A stretch of DNA of 64,000 bases from Streptomyces albiflavescens. GTDB taxonomy: Bacteria > Actinomycetota > Actinomycetes > Streptomycetales > Streptomycetaceae. The stretch covers positions 607,962 to 671,961 of the forward strand of contig NZ_BMMM01000001.1 of NCBI RefSeq assembly GCF_014645835.1. Reading direction: 5' to 3'. The notes below the pieces were generated by a model. That model was given only the letters and a program-made list of their open reading frames with translations, was not told where the DNA came from and did no database searches. Below, piece after piece: positions 23,265 to 32,230 of this stretch (position 1 is the stretch's first letter; every line of letters begins with the position of its first letter). The position numbers and the translations under genes were made by a program.

Positions 23265-24449
23265 TCACCCGACCGCGGTCGCCGACACCGTCACCCGGTC
23301 ACGGTGGATCGGCGTCCGCGATCCGGTGAGCGGAACGCCGCTCCCGCCCCGCCGGGCCGCGACGATCTCCGCCGCGATCGACAGCGCGGTCTCCTCGGGG
23401 GTACGGGCGCCGAGGTCCAGCCCGATGGGTGACCGCAGGCGGGCCAGCTCCCGCTGCGTGACGCCGACTTCACGCAGCCGGCGGTTGCGGTCCTCGTGGG
23501 TACGGCGGGAGCCCATCGCACCCACGAACGCGACCGGCAGGCGCAGCGCCGTCTCCAGGAGGGGAACGTCGAACTTGGCGTCGTGGGTGAGCACGCACAG
23601 GACGGTGCGGTGGTCGGTCTCGGTGCTCCGGAGGTAGCGGTCCGGCCAGTCGACCACGATGTCGTCCGCCTCGGGGAAGCGGACTCGAGTGGCGAAGACG
23701 GGACGGGCGTCGCACACGGTCACGTGGTAGCCGAGGAACTTGCCCGCCCGTACCAGCGCCGCCGCGAAGTCCACAGCACCGAAGACGATCATCCGGGGCG
23801 GCGGCACGCTCGCCTCGACGAACAGCGTCATGCCGCCCGGGCAGCCCGATCCGTTCTCGGAGATCTCGACGGTGCCGGTGCGCCCCGCGTCCAGCATCGC
23901 GCGGGCCTCCGCGGCAGCGGTCCGGTCCAGCTCCGGACGATCGAGGAGACCACCGTCGTGCGCGGCGCCGAGGCTCCCTTCGTACGACGTGTCCGACCCG
24001 TCGGCGTGCACCAGTAGCGCCCTGCCCAGCAGTTCGGCCGGTCCCCGGGCCACCCGGGCGAGAGCCGCCGTCCCGCCCCGGGCGGCGGCGGCCAACCATG
24101 CCGCGAACACGGACGCGTCCTTGCGGACACCAGTGGCCGCCCGTACCGGTGTCACCAGCACCTCGATGACCCCGCCGCAGGTCAGGCCCACCGCGAACGC
24201 GTCCTCGTCGCTGTAGCCGAACCGTTCGAGGACCGTCGCGCCGTCCTGGAGCGCCTGGACGCACAGGTCGTACACCGCCCCTTCGACGCAGCCTCCGGAG
24301 ACCGAGCCGACGGCCGTTCCACGGCTGTCGACGGCGAGGGCGGCGCCGGGACCACGCGGTGCGCTGCCGTCGACGGCCACGACGGTGGCGACGGCGAAGT
24401 CCCGGCCCTCCTCGACCCACCGGTTCAGCTCGGCGGCGAGGTCAAGCAC
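23265..24449 (-). CDS. XdhC-family molybdenum cofactor chaperone
   Basis: 394 residues from a GTG overlapping the stop of the molybdenum subunit by 8 bases. XdhC/CoxI proteins bind MoCo, oversee its sulfuration and insert it into molybdenum hydroxylases. Seen here: N-terminal VVAVDGSAPRGPGAALAVDS and SVSGGCVEGAVYD (the first conserved block), FGYSDEDAFAVGLTCGGVIE, and a C-terminal Rossmann-like domain MIVFGAVDFAAALVRAGKFL, VLTHDAKFDVPLLETAL, FVGAMGSRRT, with the family ending PIGLDLGARTPEETALSIAA. Position and coupling match E. coli PaoD/XdhC. Confidence 0.92.
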   Translation of the reverse strand: MLDLAAELNRWVEEGRDFAVATVVAVDGSAPRGPGAALAVDSRGTAVGSVSGGCVEGAVYDLCVQALQDGATVLERFGYSDEDAFAVGLTCGGVIEVLVTPVRAATGVRKDASVFAAWLAAAARGGTAALARVARGPAELLGRALLVHADGSDTSYEGSLGAAHDGGLLDRPELDRTAAAEARAMLDAGRTGTVEISENGSGCPGGMTLFVEASVPPPRMIVFGAVDFAAALVRAGKFLGYHVTVCDARPVFATRVRFPEADDIVVDWPDRYLRSTETDHRTVLCVLTHDAKFDVPLLETALRLPVAFVGAMGSRRTHEDRNRRLREVGVTQRELARLRSPIGLDLGARTPEETALSIAAEIVAARRGGSGVPLTGSRTPIHRDRVTVSATAVG

Positions 24450-26565
24450 CCAGGGCTCCCTCAGCCGCCCCCAGGACCCGATCGGGCCGGATCGGCAGAT
24501 TCCGGTGGCGTACGCCGGTCGCGTGCCAGACCGCGTTGGCGATCGCCGCCGCGGCGCCTACGACCCCGATCTCGCCGATGCCCTTGATCCCGACCGGGTC
24601 GTCCGGGTCGGGGTCGTCCACCCAGTCCGCCTCGATGGCCGGTACGTCGGCGTGCGCGGCGAAGTGATAGCCCGCGAGGTCCGCGCCGACATGGCCGCCG
24701 GAGGCCTGGTCCCTGACCGCCTCCTCGTGCAGGGCCATCGACAGTCCCCAGGTCATGCCGCCGATGAACTGGCCGCGCGCGGTGAGCGGGTTGACGATCC
24801 GGCCCGCGGCGAAGATGCCGAGCATGCGCTGCACACGCACCTCCCCCGTGGTGACGTCCACGGCGACCTCGGCGAACTGCGCCCCGAAAGTGTGCCGTTC
24901 CATCTCCGTCAGCGCGCCGACGGCCGCGGAGGTGTCGGACCGGGCGGTGATTCCCTCGGGCGGAACGGCCCCGCCCGGGACCAGTCGCTCGCGCAGTTCG
25001 CGCGCCGCGGCGATGATCGCCCAGGCCCAGGAGCGGGTGCCCATCGAGCCGCCCGCGATAATCGCCCGCCCGAAGTCGCTGTCCCCGATCCGCATCCGGA
25101 TGCGCCCGGGCGCCACCTCCAGCGCGTCGGCGGCGACCTGGGTCAGCGCCGTCCTCGCGCCGGTCCCGATGTCCATCGCGGTGACGCGTACCGTGAAGGT
25201 GCCGTCCGCCTCCGCCGTCACGGCCGCCGTGGACGGAGCGGACAGCGTGGGGAACGCGGCCGCGGCCACGCCGGTGCCGAGCAGTCGGCGACCTTCCCGT
25301 CGAACTCCGGGACGCGGGTCGCGGTCCGCCCAGCCGAATCTGCGGGCGCCCTCCTCGAAGCAGGCACGGAGGTTGCGGCTGCTGAACGGCAGCCCGGACA
25401 AGGGGCCCACGGTCGGTTCGTTGCGCAGGCGCAGTTCGATCGGATCGATGCCGCACTTCTCGGCGAGTTCGTCGAACGCCGACTCCAGCGCGAAGGAACC
25501 CGGCGCCTCGCCCGGGGCACGCATCCAGGTCGGGGTCGGCACGTCGAGCCGTACGGCACGGGTGACGGTGTGGTGCGCGTCCGCGTCGTACACCGGACGC
25601 CCGAAATCGGCGCTGCGCTCGATGAATTCGAAGACGGTCGAGGTCTGGCACTCCGCCTGGTGGTCCAGCGCGCGCAGCCGCCCATCGGCATCGGCGCCGA
25701 GCCTGACACGCTGCGCGGTGGGGCTGCGGTAGCCGACGAGCGCGAACATCTGACGGCGGGTCATGACAACCCTGACCGGGCGGTGCAGGACGGTCGCCGC
25801 CATCGCCGCGAGCACCGAGTGCGGGCGGGTCCCCTTGGATCCGAAGCCGCCGCCGACGTGCTCGGACCGCACACGCACCGAGTCCGGGTCCAGCGAGAAC
25901 AACTTCGCGAGCTCGTCCGCCACGAACCTGCTGCCCTGGTTGGAGTCGATGACTTCGAGCCGGCCGCCGTCCCAGCGCGCCGTCGCCGCGTGCGGCTCCA
26001 TCGGGCTGTGGTGCTCTTCCGGTGTGGTGTACTCGGCGTCCACGACGACGGCGGACGCCGCGAGTTCGGCCTCCAGGTCGCCCTTGTGCGCTGCGGAGCC
26101 CTCAGGTGTGTACATTCCGGGGCGCCCCGCGAAGAACGCCACGTCGTGCGGCTCCTCGTCGTACTCGACCACGAGCGCCTCGGCCGCTTCCCTGGCCTGC
26201 TCGGGCGTTTCGGCGACGACCAGCGCCACCGGCCGGCCGACGTACGGGATCCGGTCGTGCTGGAAGAGCTGAAGGGCGGGGTCGGGCTGCCCGAACGGGA
26301 CCGTGTAGTCCGACTCCAGCCGCGGGGCGTTCCCATGGTGCAGGACGGTGAGGACGCCTGGCATGGCCAGCACGGGGGCGTCCTGCACGGAGCGGACGCG
26401 GCCGCGGGCCACGGTCGACAACACCAGCCAGCCGTGGGCGAGTTCGGGGTGGGGGATCTCTCCGGCGTAGCGGGCCGCGCCGGTGACCTTGGCCAGGCCT
26501 TCCACGCGGGTGTGCGCGGTGCCGACGGCCCGCGTCGCCGCGGCTGTTCCGGTGGTCGTGGTCAT
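24442..26565 (-). CDS. Molybdenum hydroxylase, MoCo-binding large subunit (PaoC/YagR type)
   Basis: 707 residues. The start is the ATG at 26565, which overlaps the previous stop (ATGA) and has GAGGAGG upstream; the longer frame is an artefact. It carries the substrate and molybdopterin sites: GTAHTRVEGLAKVTGAARYA at the N-terminus, RSEHVGGGFGSKG, the APGEAPGSFALESAFDELA block, VTAMDIGTGARTALTQVAAD, and the catalytic Glu region GIKGIGEIGVVGAAAAIANA. Together with the two downstream-numbered subunits and XdhC it forms an aldehyde/xanthine-type oxidoreductase. The Pao-like [4Fe-4S] signature in the FAD subunit favours aldehyde oxidation over purine use. Confidence 0.92.
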   Translation of the reverse strand: MTTTTGTAAATRAVGTAHTRVEGLAKVTGAARYAGEIPHPELAHGWLVLSTVARGRVRSVQDAPVLAMPGVLTVLHHGNAPRLESDYTVPFGQPDPALQLFQHDRIPYVGRPVALVVAETPEQAREAAEALVVEYDEEPHDVAFFAGRPGMYTPEGSAAHKGDLEAELAASAVVVDAEYTTPEEHHSPMEPHAATARWDGGRLEVIDSNQGSRFVADELAKLFSLDPDSVRVRSEHVGGGFGSKGTRPHSVLAAMAATVLHRPVRVVMTRRQMFALVGYRSPTAQRVRLGADADGRLRALDHQAECQTSTVFEFIERSADFGRPVYDADAHHTVTRAVRLDVPTPTWMRAPGEAPGSFALESAFDELAEKCGIDPIELRLRNEPTVGPLSGLPFSSRNLRACFEEGARRFGWADRDPRPGVRREGRRLLGTGVAAAAFPTLSAPSTAAVTAEADGTFTVRVTAMDIGTGARTALTQVAADALEVAPGRIRMRIGDSDFGRAIIAGGSMGTRSWAWAIIAAARELRERLVPGGAVPPEGITARSDTSAAVGALTEMERHTFGAQFAEVAVDVTTGEVRVQRMLGIFAAGRIVNPLTARGQFIGGMTWGLSMALHEEAVRDQASGGHVGADLAGYHFAAHADVPAIEADWVDDPDPDDPVGIKGIGEIGVVGAAAAIANAVWHATGVRHRNLPIRPDRVLGAAEGALGA

Positions 26566-27554
26566 CGGGCGGCCTCCTCGGCGAGTTCGGTCAGCACGGC
26601 CACGACGAGGTTGCGCATCAGCGGCACCTTGAATCCGTTGTGGGGCAGGGGTCGGGCGGCCGCCAGTTCGGCGTCCGCGGCGGCGGCGAACGCCTCGGCG
26701 CTCGCCGGACCACCGGTCAGCACCCGCTCGGCCTCGCCTGCCCGCCACGGCCGGGACGCCACCGCCCCGAAAGCCAGCCGCACTTCGCGTACGACATCGC
26801 CCCGGACATCGAGGGCGGCGGCGATCGAGCCGATCGCGAAGGCGTACGAGGCTCGCTCGCGCACCTTCCGGTACCGCGAGTGCGCCGCGACCGGTGCCGC
26901 CGGCAGCGTGACACCGGTGATCAGCGCGCCGGGAGGCAGAGCGGTCTCCCGGTGCGGGGTGTCGCCCACGGGCAGATAGAAGTCGGCGAGCGGCAACTCG
27001 CCCGGCCCGTCCGCCGTTTCGTAGGAGACAAGGGCGTCGAAGGCGGTGAGGGCGACCGCCATGTCCGAGGGGTGGGTGGCCACGCAGTGCGCGGAGGCAC
27101 CGAGGATGGCGTGGTTGTGGTGCTCACCCTCGATGGCCGGGCAACCGCTGCCGGGGGCACGCTTGTTGCACGGTTTCGCCAGGTCGGTGAAGTAGCCGCA
27201 GCGGGTGCGCTGGAGCAGATTCCCGCCGACCGTGGCCATGTTGCGCAGCTGCCCCGAGGCTCCGGCCAGGACGGCCTGGGCCAACGCCGGGAAGTGGCGG
27301 CGCACTTCGGGATGCGCGGCGAGATCGCTGTTGGTCACGGTCGCCCCGATGTGCAGACCGCCGTCCGGCGTGAACTCGATCCGGTCGAGGGGCAGTTCGC
27401 GAACGTCGACGAGACGGGTCGGCCTTTCCACACCGGCCTTCATCAGGTCGACGAGGTTGGTGCCGCCGCCGAGGAAACGCGCGTCGGGGTCGTCGCCGAG
27501 CAGTGCGACGGCGCCGGAGACGTCGAGGACGCGTTCGTAGCCGAATTCCCTCAC
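26562..27554 (-). CDS. Molybdenum hydroxylase, FAD subunit with extra [4Fe-4S] motif (PaoB/YagS type)
   Basis: 330 residues. The GTG at 27554 is chosen because AAGGAGG lies 7 bases upstream and it overlaps the previous stop as GTGA. FAD-binding PCMH fold: FLGGGTNLVDLMKAGVERP, then GASGQLRNMATVGGNLLQRT. Directly after comes RCGYFTDLAKPCNKRAPGSG and CPAIEG, the Cys-rich insertion that holds a [4Fe-4S] cluster in E. coli PaoB and 4-hydroxybenzoyl-CoA reductase. Simple xanthine dehydrogenases lack it. The C-terminal CO-dehydrogenase flavoprotein domain follows. It passes electrons between the 2Fe-2S subunit and FAD. Confidence 0.92.
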   Translation of the reverse strand: MREFGYERVLDVSGAVALLGDDPDARFLGGGTNLVDLMKAGVERPTRLVDVRELPLDRIEFTPDGGLHIGATVTNSDLAAHPEVRRHFPALAQAVLAGASGQLRNMATVGGNLLQRTRCGYFTDLAKPCNKRAPGSGCPAIEGEHHNHAILGASAHCVATHPSDMAVALTAFDALVSYETADGPGELPLADFYLPVGDTPHRETALPPGALITGVTLPAAPVAAHSRYRKVRERASYAFAIGSIAAALDVRGDVVREVRLAFGAVASRPWRAGEAERVLTGGPASAEAFAAAADAELAAARPLPHNGFKVPLMRNLVVAVLTELAEEAAR

Positions 27555-28129
27555 GCCGCCGCCTCCTTGGTGTCGTCCCCGGCCTCGGCGACCTGGGCCT
27601 CTGCCGCCCGCGCCACCGCCTGCACGATCGACACATACGCGCCGCACCGGCACAGGTTGCCGCTCATCCGCTCGCGAATCTCCTCGGCGGTGAGCGGAGG
27701 AACACCCGCTTCGGGCCGGACATCGGCGGTCACGGCGCTCGGCCAGCCCGCCGCATGCTCCTCGATCACCCCGAGGGCCGAACAGATCTGGCCAGGCGTG
27801 CAGTAGCCGCACTGGTAACCGTCGAGATCGAGGAACGCCTGCTGCACCGGATGCAGCCGCTCACCGTCCGCCACACCTTCGATCGTGGTGATCGCTCGCC
27901 CCTCGGCGGCGACCGCGAGTTGCAGACAGGACACCGTCCGGCGACCATCGAGCAGCACCGTGCAGGCGCCGCATTGTCCCTGGTCACAGCCCTTCTTGGT
28001 ACCGGTCAGATCGAGCTGCTCGCGCAGCGCGTCCAGCAGGGTGGTGCGGTGGTCGACGGACAGCGTGTACTTCTCGCCATTGATGCTCAAAGTGATGGCG
28101 CTGTACGTCGACAAGGGGCCTGGGCCCAT
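27551..28129 (-). CDS. Molybdenum hydroxylase, 2x[2Fe-2S] subunit (PaoA/YagT type)
   Basis: 192 residues from the ATG at 28129, with AAGAAGG 8 bases upstream. Upstream in-frame sequence to 28258 is not coding in character. The plant-ferredoxin domain has GCDQGQCGACTVLLDGR, and the C-terminal helical domain has QCGYCTPGQICSA and GNLCRCGAY, giving all eight cluster Cys. It is the first gene of a four-gene, fully overlapping operon (2Fe-2S, FAD, Mo, XdhC). Unlike E. coli PaoA no Tat signal is visible, so the complex should be cytoplasmic. Control by the divergent TetR protein is likely. Confidence 0.93.
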   Translation of the reverse strand: MGPGPLSTYSAITLSINGEKYTLSVDHRTTLLDALREQLDLTGTKKGCDQGQCGACTVLLDGRRTVSCLQLAVAAEGRAITTIEGVADGERLHPVQQAFLDLDGYQCGYCTPGQICSALGVIEEHAAGWPSAVTADVRPEAGVPPLTAEEIRERMSGNLCRCGAYVSIVQAVARAAEAQVAEAGDDTKEAAA

Positions 28130-28309
28130 GATCAGCCTTCTTTCGCGTGTGCGTTGCGCGTCGAAGTCGAAGTCGATGGATCGATGAGTCGATGGGTCGA
28201 TGCGGAGACCGCCGCGGCTCGAAAGTCCGCTTGATGCGCGAGAATGCCGGTCGGCCATCAGTTCCGGCCATGCCCACGGAGCGGTTCAGCCACTAGAGTG
28301 AGCTTTAAC

Positions 28310-28353
28310 CGGACAGCTGTCCGTTACCAGTGAACCTAACGGACAGCTGTCCG
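28310..28353. promoter_or_regulatory. Twin TetR operators
   Basis: Two identical perfect palindromes CGGACAGCTGTCCG at 28310-28323 and 28340-28353, centres 30 bp apart (about three helical turns), each in an A/T-flanked context. They lie 43 bases before the TetR start and about 180 bases before the molybdenum hydroxylase operon. Symmetry, duplication and place fit binding by two TetR dimers. Confidence 0.75.
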
Positions 28354-28395
28354 CTTAGCAAGGGCGGCCTGGCCGTGATTTCGGAAGGAGGACGA

Positions 28396-29007
28396 GTGGA
28401 CTCCGAGAAGGACGCGCCGCTTCGCTCCGACGCGCAGCGGAATCGCGAGCGCATCCTCGAAGTGGCCCTGGTGGAGCTGACGAACTCGGCGGACGCCCCG
28501 CTCAGCGCGATCGCGAAGAAGGCGGGCGTCGGACAGGGCACCTTCTACCGCAACTTCCCCAACCGCGAGGCCCTCGTCCTGGAGGTCTACCGCCACGAGG
28601 TGCAGCAGGTCGCCGACACCGCGGCCCACCTCCTCAAGACCCGCGCACCGGACCGGGCGCTGCGGGAGTGGATGGACCGGCTCGCCCAGTACGGCATGGC
28701 CAAGGCAGGCCTGGCCGACGCGTTGCGCTCGTCCACCGTGACGCGCGGCACCCTGACCAGACTGGGACACGGCTCGGTGCGCTCGGCCGTCACGCTCCTC
28801 CTCGAGGCGAACGAGGAGGCCGGCACGATCCGCCCGGGTGTGACACTGGACGACTTCATGCTGGCCATCGCGGGGCTCTGGCAGCTCGATCCGCACGCGG
28901 ACTGGCAGCCGCGCGCCGCACGGCTTCTCGACCTCGTGATGGACGGACTGCGCGCGGGCGCGCCCGGGTCGGGCCGGTCGCAGAAGAGCCCGGCCCGAGA
29001 AGGCTGA
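28396..29007 (+). CDS. TetR/AcrR family repressor
   Basis: 203 residues. The GTG at 28396 is chosen for its GGAAGGAGG site; an earlier ATG at 28330 would run through the operators. The N-terminal helix-turn-helix (RNRERILEVALVELTNS, PLSAIAKKAGVGQGTFYRNF, residues about 15-60) is followed by a helical ligand domain with the SbtR-like C-terminal type (LREWMDRLAQYGMAKAGLAD). It should repress itself through the twin palindromes, and probably also the divergent molybdenum hydroxylase operon. The ligand may be the operon's aldehyde or aromatic substrate, which is inference. Confidence 0.92.
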   Translation: MDSEKDAPLRSDAQRNRERILEVALVELTNSADAPLSAIAKKAGVGQGTFYRNFPNREALVLEVYRHEVQQVADTAAHLLKTRAPDRALREWMDRLAQYGMAKAGLADALRSSTVTRGTLTRLGHGSVRSAVTLLLEANEEAGTIRPGVTLDDFMLAIAGLWQLDPHADWQPRAARLLDLVMDGLRAGAPGSGRSQKSPAREG

Positions 29008-29032
29008 GCCTGCCCCCCTTTCGAGGAAGGCC

Positions 29033-29346
29033 TCAGCGGCGCACCAGCCGGGCGTGCGCGACGGCGGGCGAGCCGACCAGCTCGGCGACCCGGTAGCCGT
29101 CGATCCCGTCTCCCAGGTTGTCCAACAGGCGCTCACCGCTGCCGATGAGTTTCGGGACGATGGCCAGGTGCAGCTCGTCGATCAGCCCGGCGCGCAGATA
29201 CCGCTGAACGGTGGCCGGCCCTCCGCCGATGCGCACGTCCTTGCCCGCCGCGGCCTCGAAGGCTCGCTCCAGCACCGTCTCGATGGGCTCGTCGGTGAAG
29301 TGGAACGTGGTCCCGCCCTCCATCGGCAGCGACGGCCGCAGGTGGT
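29033..29346 (-). pseudogene. 5'-truncated dihydrofolate-reductase-family gene
   Basis: About 104 codons keep the C-terminal half of a RibD_C/DHFR-like protein: RPSLPMEGGTTFHFTDEPIE, KDVRIGGGPATVQRYLRAGL, IDELHLAIVPKLIGSGERLL. Such proteins are normally about 190-220 residues. The N-terminal strand with the NADPH and start region is absent, and the sequence beyond 29346 loses homology within a few codons of the aldo/keto reductase stop. No ribosome site is present at the possible GTG or ATG starts. A deletion fused this remnant to its neighbour. Confidence 0.7.
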
Positions 29347-29391
29347 GCGTTGGCCAGGCCACGGTTCCTGCGGATCAGCGGCTCCTTGAGG

Positions 29392-30357
29392 TCAGGAGTA
29401 GAAGTTGCGCTGCCACCGGTGCTTGGCCAGCACGGCGAGCTGGTCGGCGGTGAGCGGCCGCCCGTCGCTCAGGGCAGTGTTGCGCTCGACGTTGCGTACG
29501 GTGCGCATGCCGGGGATGACGGTGGAGACCGCCGGCGAACTCAGCACGAACCGCAGCGCGGTCTCGGCGATCGCATCGGGGGCGATGCCGAGGTCGGCGA
29601 CGATCGCGGCCACCCGCCGCTCGACCTGTGCCGCGCGGTCATCGCGGAAGTAACGGTTGCGCCAGTCGCCCTCGGGGAACGTCGTACCGGCGGTGATCCG
29701 CCCCGTGAGGCCGCCCTCGTCCAGTGCCACCCGCACGATGACACCGACGCCGTTCTCCTCGCAGGCCGGCAGCAGCGCGTCGGCCGGGGCCTGGTCGAAG
29801 ATGTTGTAGATGACCTGCACACAGTCGACGGCGCCGCTGCGGACGAGGGCCAGGGCGTTGTCCGGCTGGTGATCGTTGATGGACACGCCGAAGAGGCGGA
29901 TCTTCCCCTCCTGCTTCAGCTGCGCGATCGTCTCCAGCCAGTCACCCCGGCCGACCCAGTCGTCACTCCAGACGTGGAACTGCACTACGTCGAAGTGGTC
30001 GAGGCCACTGGCGCGCAGACTGTTCTCCAGGCTGTCGCGGATGTGCTCGCCCGGAAAAGTCTCGGCCGGCTCCAGCCCGTCGGGCGCCGGCCACCTACGG
30101 TTCTTCGGCGGCACTTTGGTCGCGACGAGCACGTCGTCACCGGTCCGCTCACGCACGACCCGGCCGACGATCCGCTCGCTCTCGCCGTAGCCGCGCGCGG
30201 TGTCGATGAAGTTCACGCCGAGATCGATGGCGCGGTGCAGGGCACGTACGGATTCGTCCTCCGAGGCGCCGACCCAGGCGGATTCACCGATCCCCCATGC
30301 CCCGTAACCGATCTCGGACACCGACACCCCACCGCGTCCCAGCTCTCGGTAGCGCAC
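29392..30357 (-). CDS. Aldo/keto reductase
   Basis: 321 residues. The GTG at 30357 (protein [19 protein letters not shown]) has GGAGG 6 bases upstream; a longer frame to 30423 is not supported. TIM-barrel NADPH reductase with the catalytic tetrad region [17 protein letters not shown] (Asp, Tyr) and [12 protein letters not shown] (Lys), [16 protein letters not shown] for the His segment, and a C-terminal cofactor site [17 protein letters not shown]. The substrate is unknown; many family members reduce aldehydes or sugars. It stands alone between the DHFR relic and fprA. Confidence 0.92.
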   Translation of the reverse strand: MRYRELGRGGVSVSEIGYGAWGIGESAWVGASEDESVRALHRAIDLGVNFIDTARGYGESERIVGRVVRERTGDDVLVATKVPPKNRRWPAPDGLEPAETFPGEHIRDSLENSLRASGLDHFDVVQFHVWSDDWVGRGDWLETIAQLKQEGKIRLFGVSINDHQPDNALALVRSGAVDCVQVIYNIFDQAPADALLPACEENGVGVIVRVALDEGGLTGRITAGTTFPEGDWRNRYFRDDRAAQVERRVAAIVADLGIAPDAIAETALRFVLSSPAVSTVIPGMRTVRNVERNTALSDGRPLTADQLAVLAKHRWQRNFYS

Positions 30358-30578
30358 CCTCACCCTCCACTTCGTCACCGCCCTCGTCCCCGCCGAGGAA
30401 CAAAGGCGTCCGTCGGAAATCACGTTGACGATAGGCGAGTCGGGCGGTGAGGTCAGGTGGGTTTTCGGTGATCGTCGAAGGCGACCCGCGGGTGGATCGA
30501 CGACTGCGCGGATGGATCGACGACCGAGGGGCCCTCAGCCATCGATCCACCCATGCTTCCCGCGAGGAACGGTCAGGC

Positions 30579-31943
30579 CTACGCGCCGCTCGCGTCGAGC
30601 ATGTCCTCGCGCTCGACGATCTTCACACGCTCGCGGCCCTGCGGCTCGCCCAGGGCCTTCTCCGCGGCGTCCAGCCGGTGCCAGCCCTCCCACGTGGTGA
30701 AGCGGACGTTCCGCTCACCGAGGAACGCGTCCACGGCCTCGGGAGCGGGCGAAGCGGGTGTGTGCAGACGACCGTTCGCGTGGTCGTCCAGCAGGCCGGC
30801 CACCGTCTCGTTGGCGTCGCCCTTGGTGTGGCCGATCAGACCCACGGGGCCGCGCCGGATCCAGCCGGTGACGTACGTCGACTGCAGGTGCTCGCCGTTC
30901 TCCTCGATCACCCGGCCGCCCTGGTCGGGTACGGTGCCGGACTCGACGTCCCAGGGCAGCTTGGGCAGTTCGTCGGACAGGTAACCCACGGCGCGGTAGA
31001 CCGCGGTGACGTCCCAGTCCTTGAACTCGCCGGTGCCCTTGACGTTGCCCGAGCCGTCGAGGGCGGTGCGCTCGGTGCGCAGGCCGACGACCTTGCCGTC
31101 CTCGCCGAGGATCTCGGACGGCGACTCGAAGAAGTGCAGGAACAACTTGTGCGGGCGGTCGCCGACATCGCGGATGGCCCAGTTCTCCAGCGTCTTGGCG
31201 ACCATGTCGGCCTGCTTGTTGCCCCGCCGGGTCGCGATCGAGCCGTCGTCGTAGTCGATGTCCTCGGGGTCGACGATGACCTCGATGTTCGGGGAGTGGT
31301 CCAGCTCCCGCAGCTCCATCGGGCTGAACTTCGCCTGCGCCGGGCCACGGCGGCCGAAGACATGGACCTCCATGGCCTTGTTGGCCTTCAGGCCGTCGTA
31401 GACGTTCGGCGGGATCTCGGTCGACAGCAGTTCGTCCGCGGTCTTGGCCAGGATGCGCGCCACGTCGAGCGCGACGTTGCCGACGCCGAGGACGGCGACC
31501 TTCTCCGCCTCGAGCGGCCAGGTCCGGGGCACGTCCGGGTGCCCGTCGTACCAGGAGACGAAGTCCGCCGCACCGTACGAGCCGTCGAGGTCGATGCCGG
31601 GTATGTCGAGCGCCCGGTCGGCCGTCGCGCCCGTGGAGAAGATCACCGCGTCGTAGAAGGCGCGCAGGTCGTCCAGATTGATGTCCCCCGGGTAGTCGAC
31701 GTTGCCGAAGAGACGGATCTGCGGCTTGTCGAGCACCTGGTGCAGGGCGGTGACGATGCCCTTGATGCGGGGGTGGTCGGGGGCGACGCCGTAGCGGATC
31801 AGGCCGAACGGGGCCGGCATCCGCTCGAAGAGGTCGATCGACACGCCCGGCTCGGCAGCCGCCGCGGATTTCAGCAACGCGTCGGCGGCGTAGATCCCGG
31901 CGGGGCCGGCTCCGACAATGGCTACCCGCAGGGGGCGAGGCAT
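30579..31943 (-). CDS. fprA: Ferredoxin/flavodoxin-NADP+ reductase (FprA, adrenodoxin-reductase type)
   Basis: 454 residues; AAGGGA 9 bases before the ATG. It transfers electrons between NADPH and ferredoxin through FAD. FAD motif VAIVGAGPAGIYAADALLKS, LIRYGVAPDHPRIKG, NADP motif VAVLGVGNVALDVARILAK, and the C-terminal WIRRGPVGLIGHTKGDANET are all intact and match mycobacterial FprA. An iron-box-like 19-mer 47 bases upstream suggests derepression under iron shortage, when ferredoxin or siderophore reduction demands more reductant. Confidence 0.95.
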   Translation of the reverse strand: MPRPLRVAIVGAGPAGIYAADALLKSAAAAEPGVSIDLFERMPAPFGLIRYGVAPDHPRIKGIVTALHQVLDKPQIRLFGNVDYPGDINLDDLRAFYDAVIFSTGATADRALDIPGIDLDGSYGAADFVSWYDGHPDVPRTWPLEAEKVAVLGVGNVALDVARILAKTADELLSTEIPPNVYDGLKANKAMEVHVFGRRGPAQAKFSPMELRELDHSPNIEVIVDPEDIDYDDGSIATRRGNKQADMVAKTLENWAIRDVGDRPHKLFLHFFESPSEILGEDGKVVGLRTERTALDGSGNVKGTGEFKDWDVTAVYRAVGYLSDELPKLPWDVESGTVPDQGGRVIEENGEHLQSTYVTGWIRRGPVGLIGHTKGDANETVAGLLDDHANGRLHTPASPAPEAVDAFLGERNVRFTTWEGWHRLDAAEKALGEPQGRERVKIVEREDMLDASGA

Positions 31944-31989
31944 GATCAGGTTCCCTTCGAGGGGTGATAAACGTACTCGCCCGGAAGCC

Positions 31990-32008
31990 TAAACTAAGGC
32001 AAACCTAA
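31990..32008 (-). promoter_or_regulatory. Iron-box-like site (DmdR/IdeR type)
   Basis: On the minus strand TTAGGTTTGCCTTAGTTTA agrees at about 14 of 19 positions with the actinobacterial iron box TTAGGTTAGCCTAACCTAA. The left half is nearly perfect. It sits 47 bases before fprA. Confidence 0.5.
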
Positions 32009-32035
32009 GTCAGTAGTCGGGCCCGATCTATGACC

Positions 32036-32230
32036 TCATAAGGCCACCTTATGAGTCGTTTCGGCGTGGTTGTCCTGTGCCGATGCCACACCCGAGCCGT
32101 CGGACGGCGCGCCTCGGCGGTGAGCGAGGAACGGAGCCAGGCCGTCGGTGATCACCTCGGCCACCTTCTCCTGGTGCGCCGAGAGGAAGAAGTGGCCTCC
32201 CGACAGCGTGACGAGGTCGAAGGGGGCGGT
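32036..32230 (-). pseudogene. 3' relic of a type II thioesterase gene
   Basis: The minus frame ending at 32036 reads TTAPFDLVTLSGGHFFLSAH, then QEKVAEVITDGLAPFL. This is the C-terminal block with the catalytic His (GGHFFL) of alpha/beta-hydrolase thioesterases that edit NRPS or PKS lines. The nucleophile GHSMG and Asp regions are absent, and upstream sequence is unrelated. About 65 of the expected 250 codons remain, with no start site. Its place beside an iron-box gene hints at loss of a siderophore-type cluster, which is inference only. Confidence 0.55.

Noticed and set aside
24385..26979. 864-codon plus-strand open frame
   Set aside because: Runs antisense across two molybdenum hydroxylase subunits that carry all family motifs.
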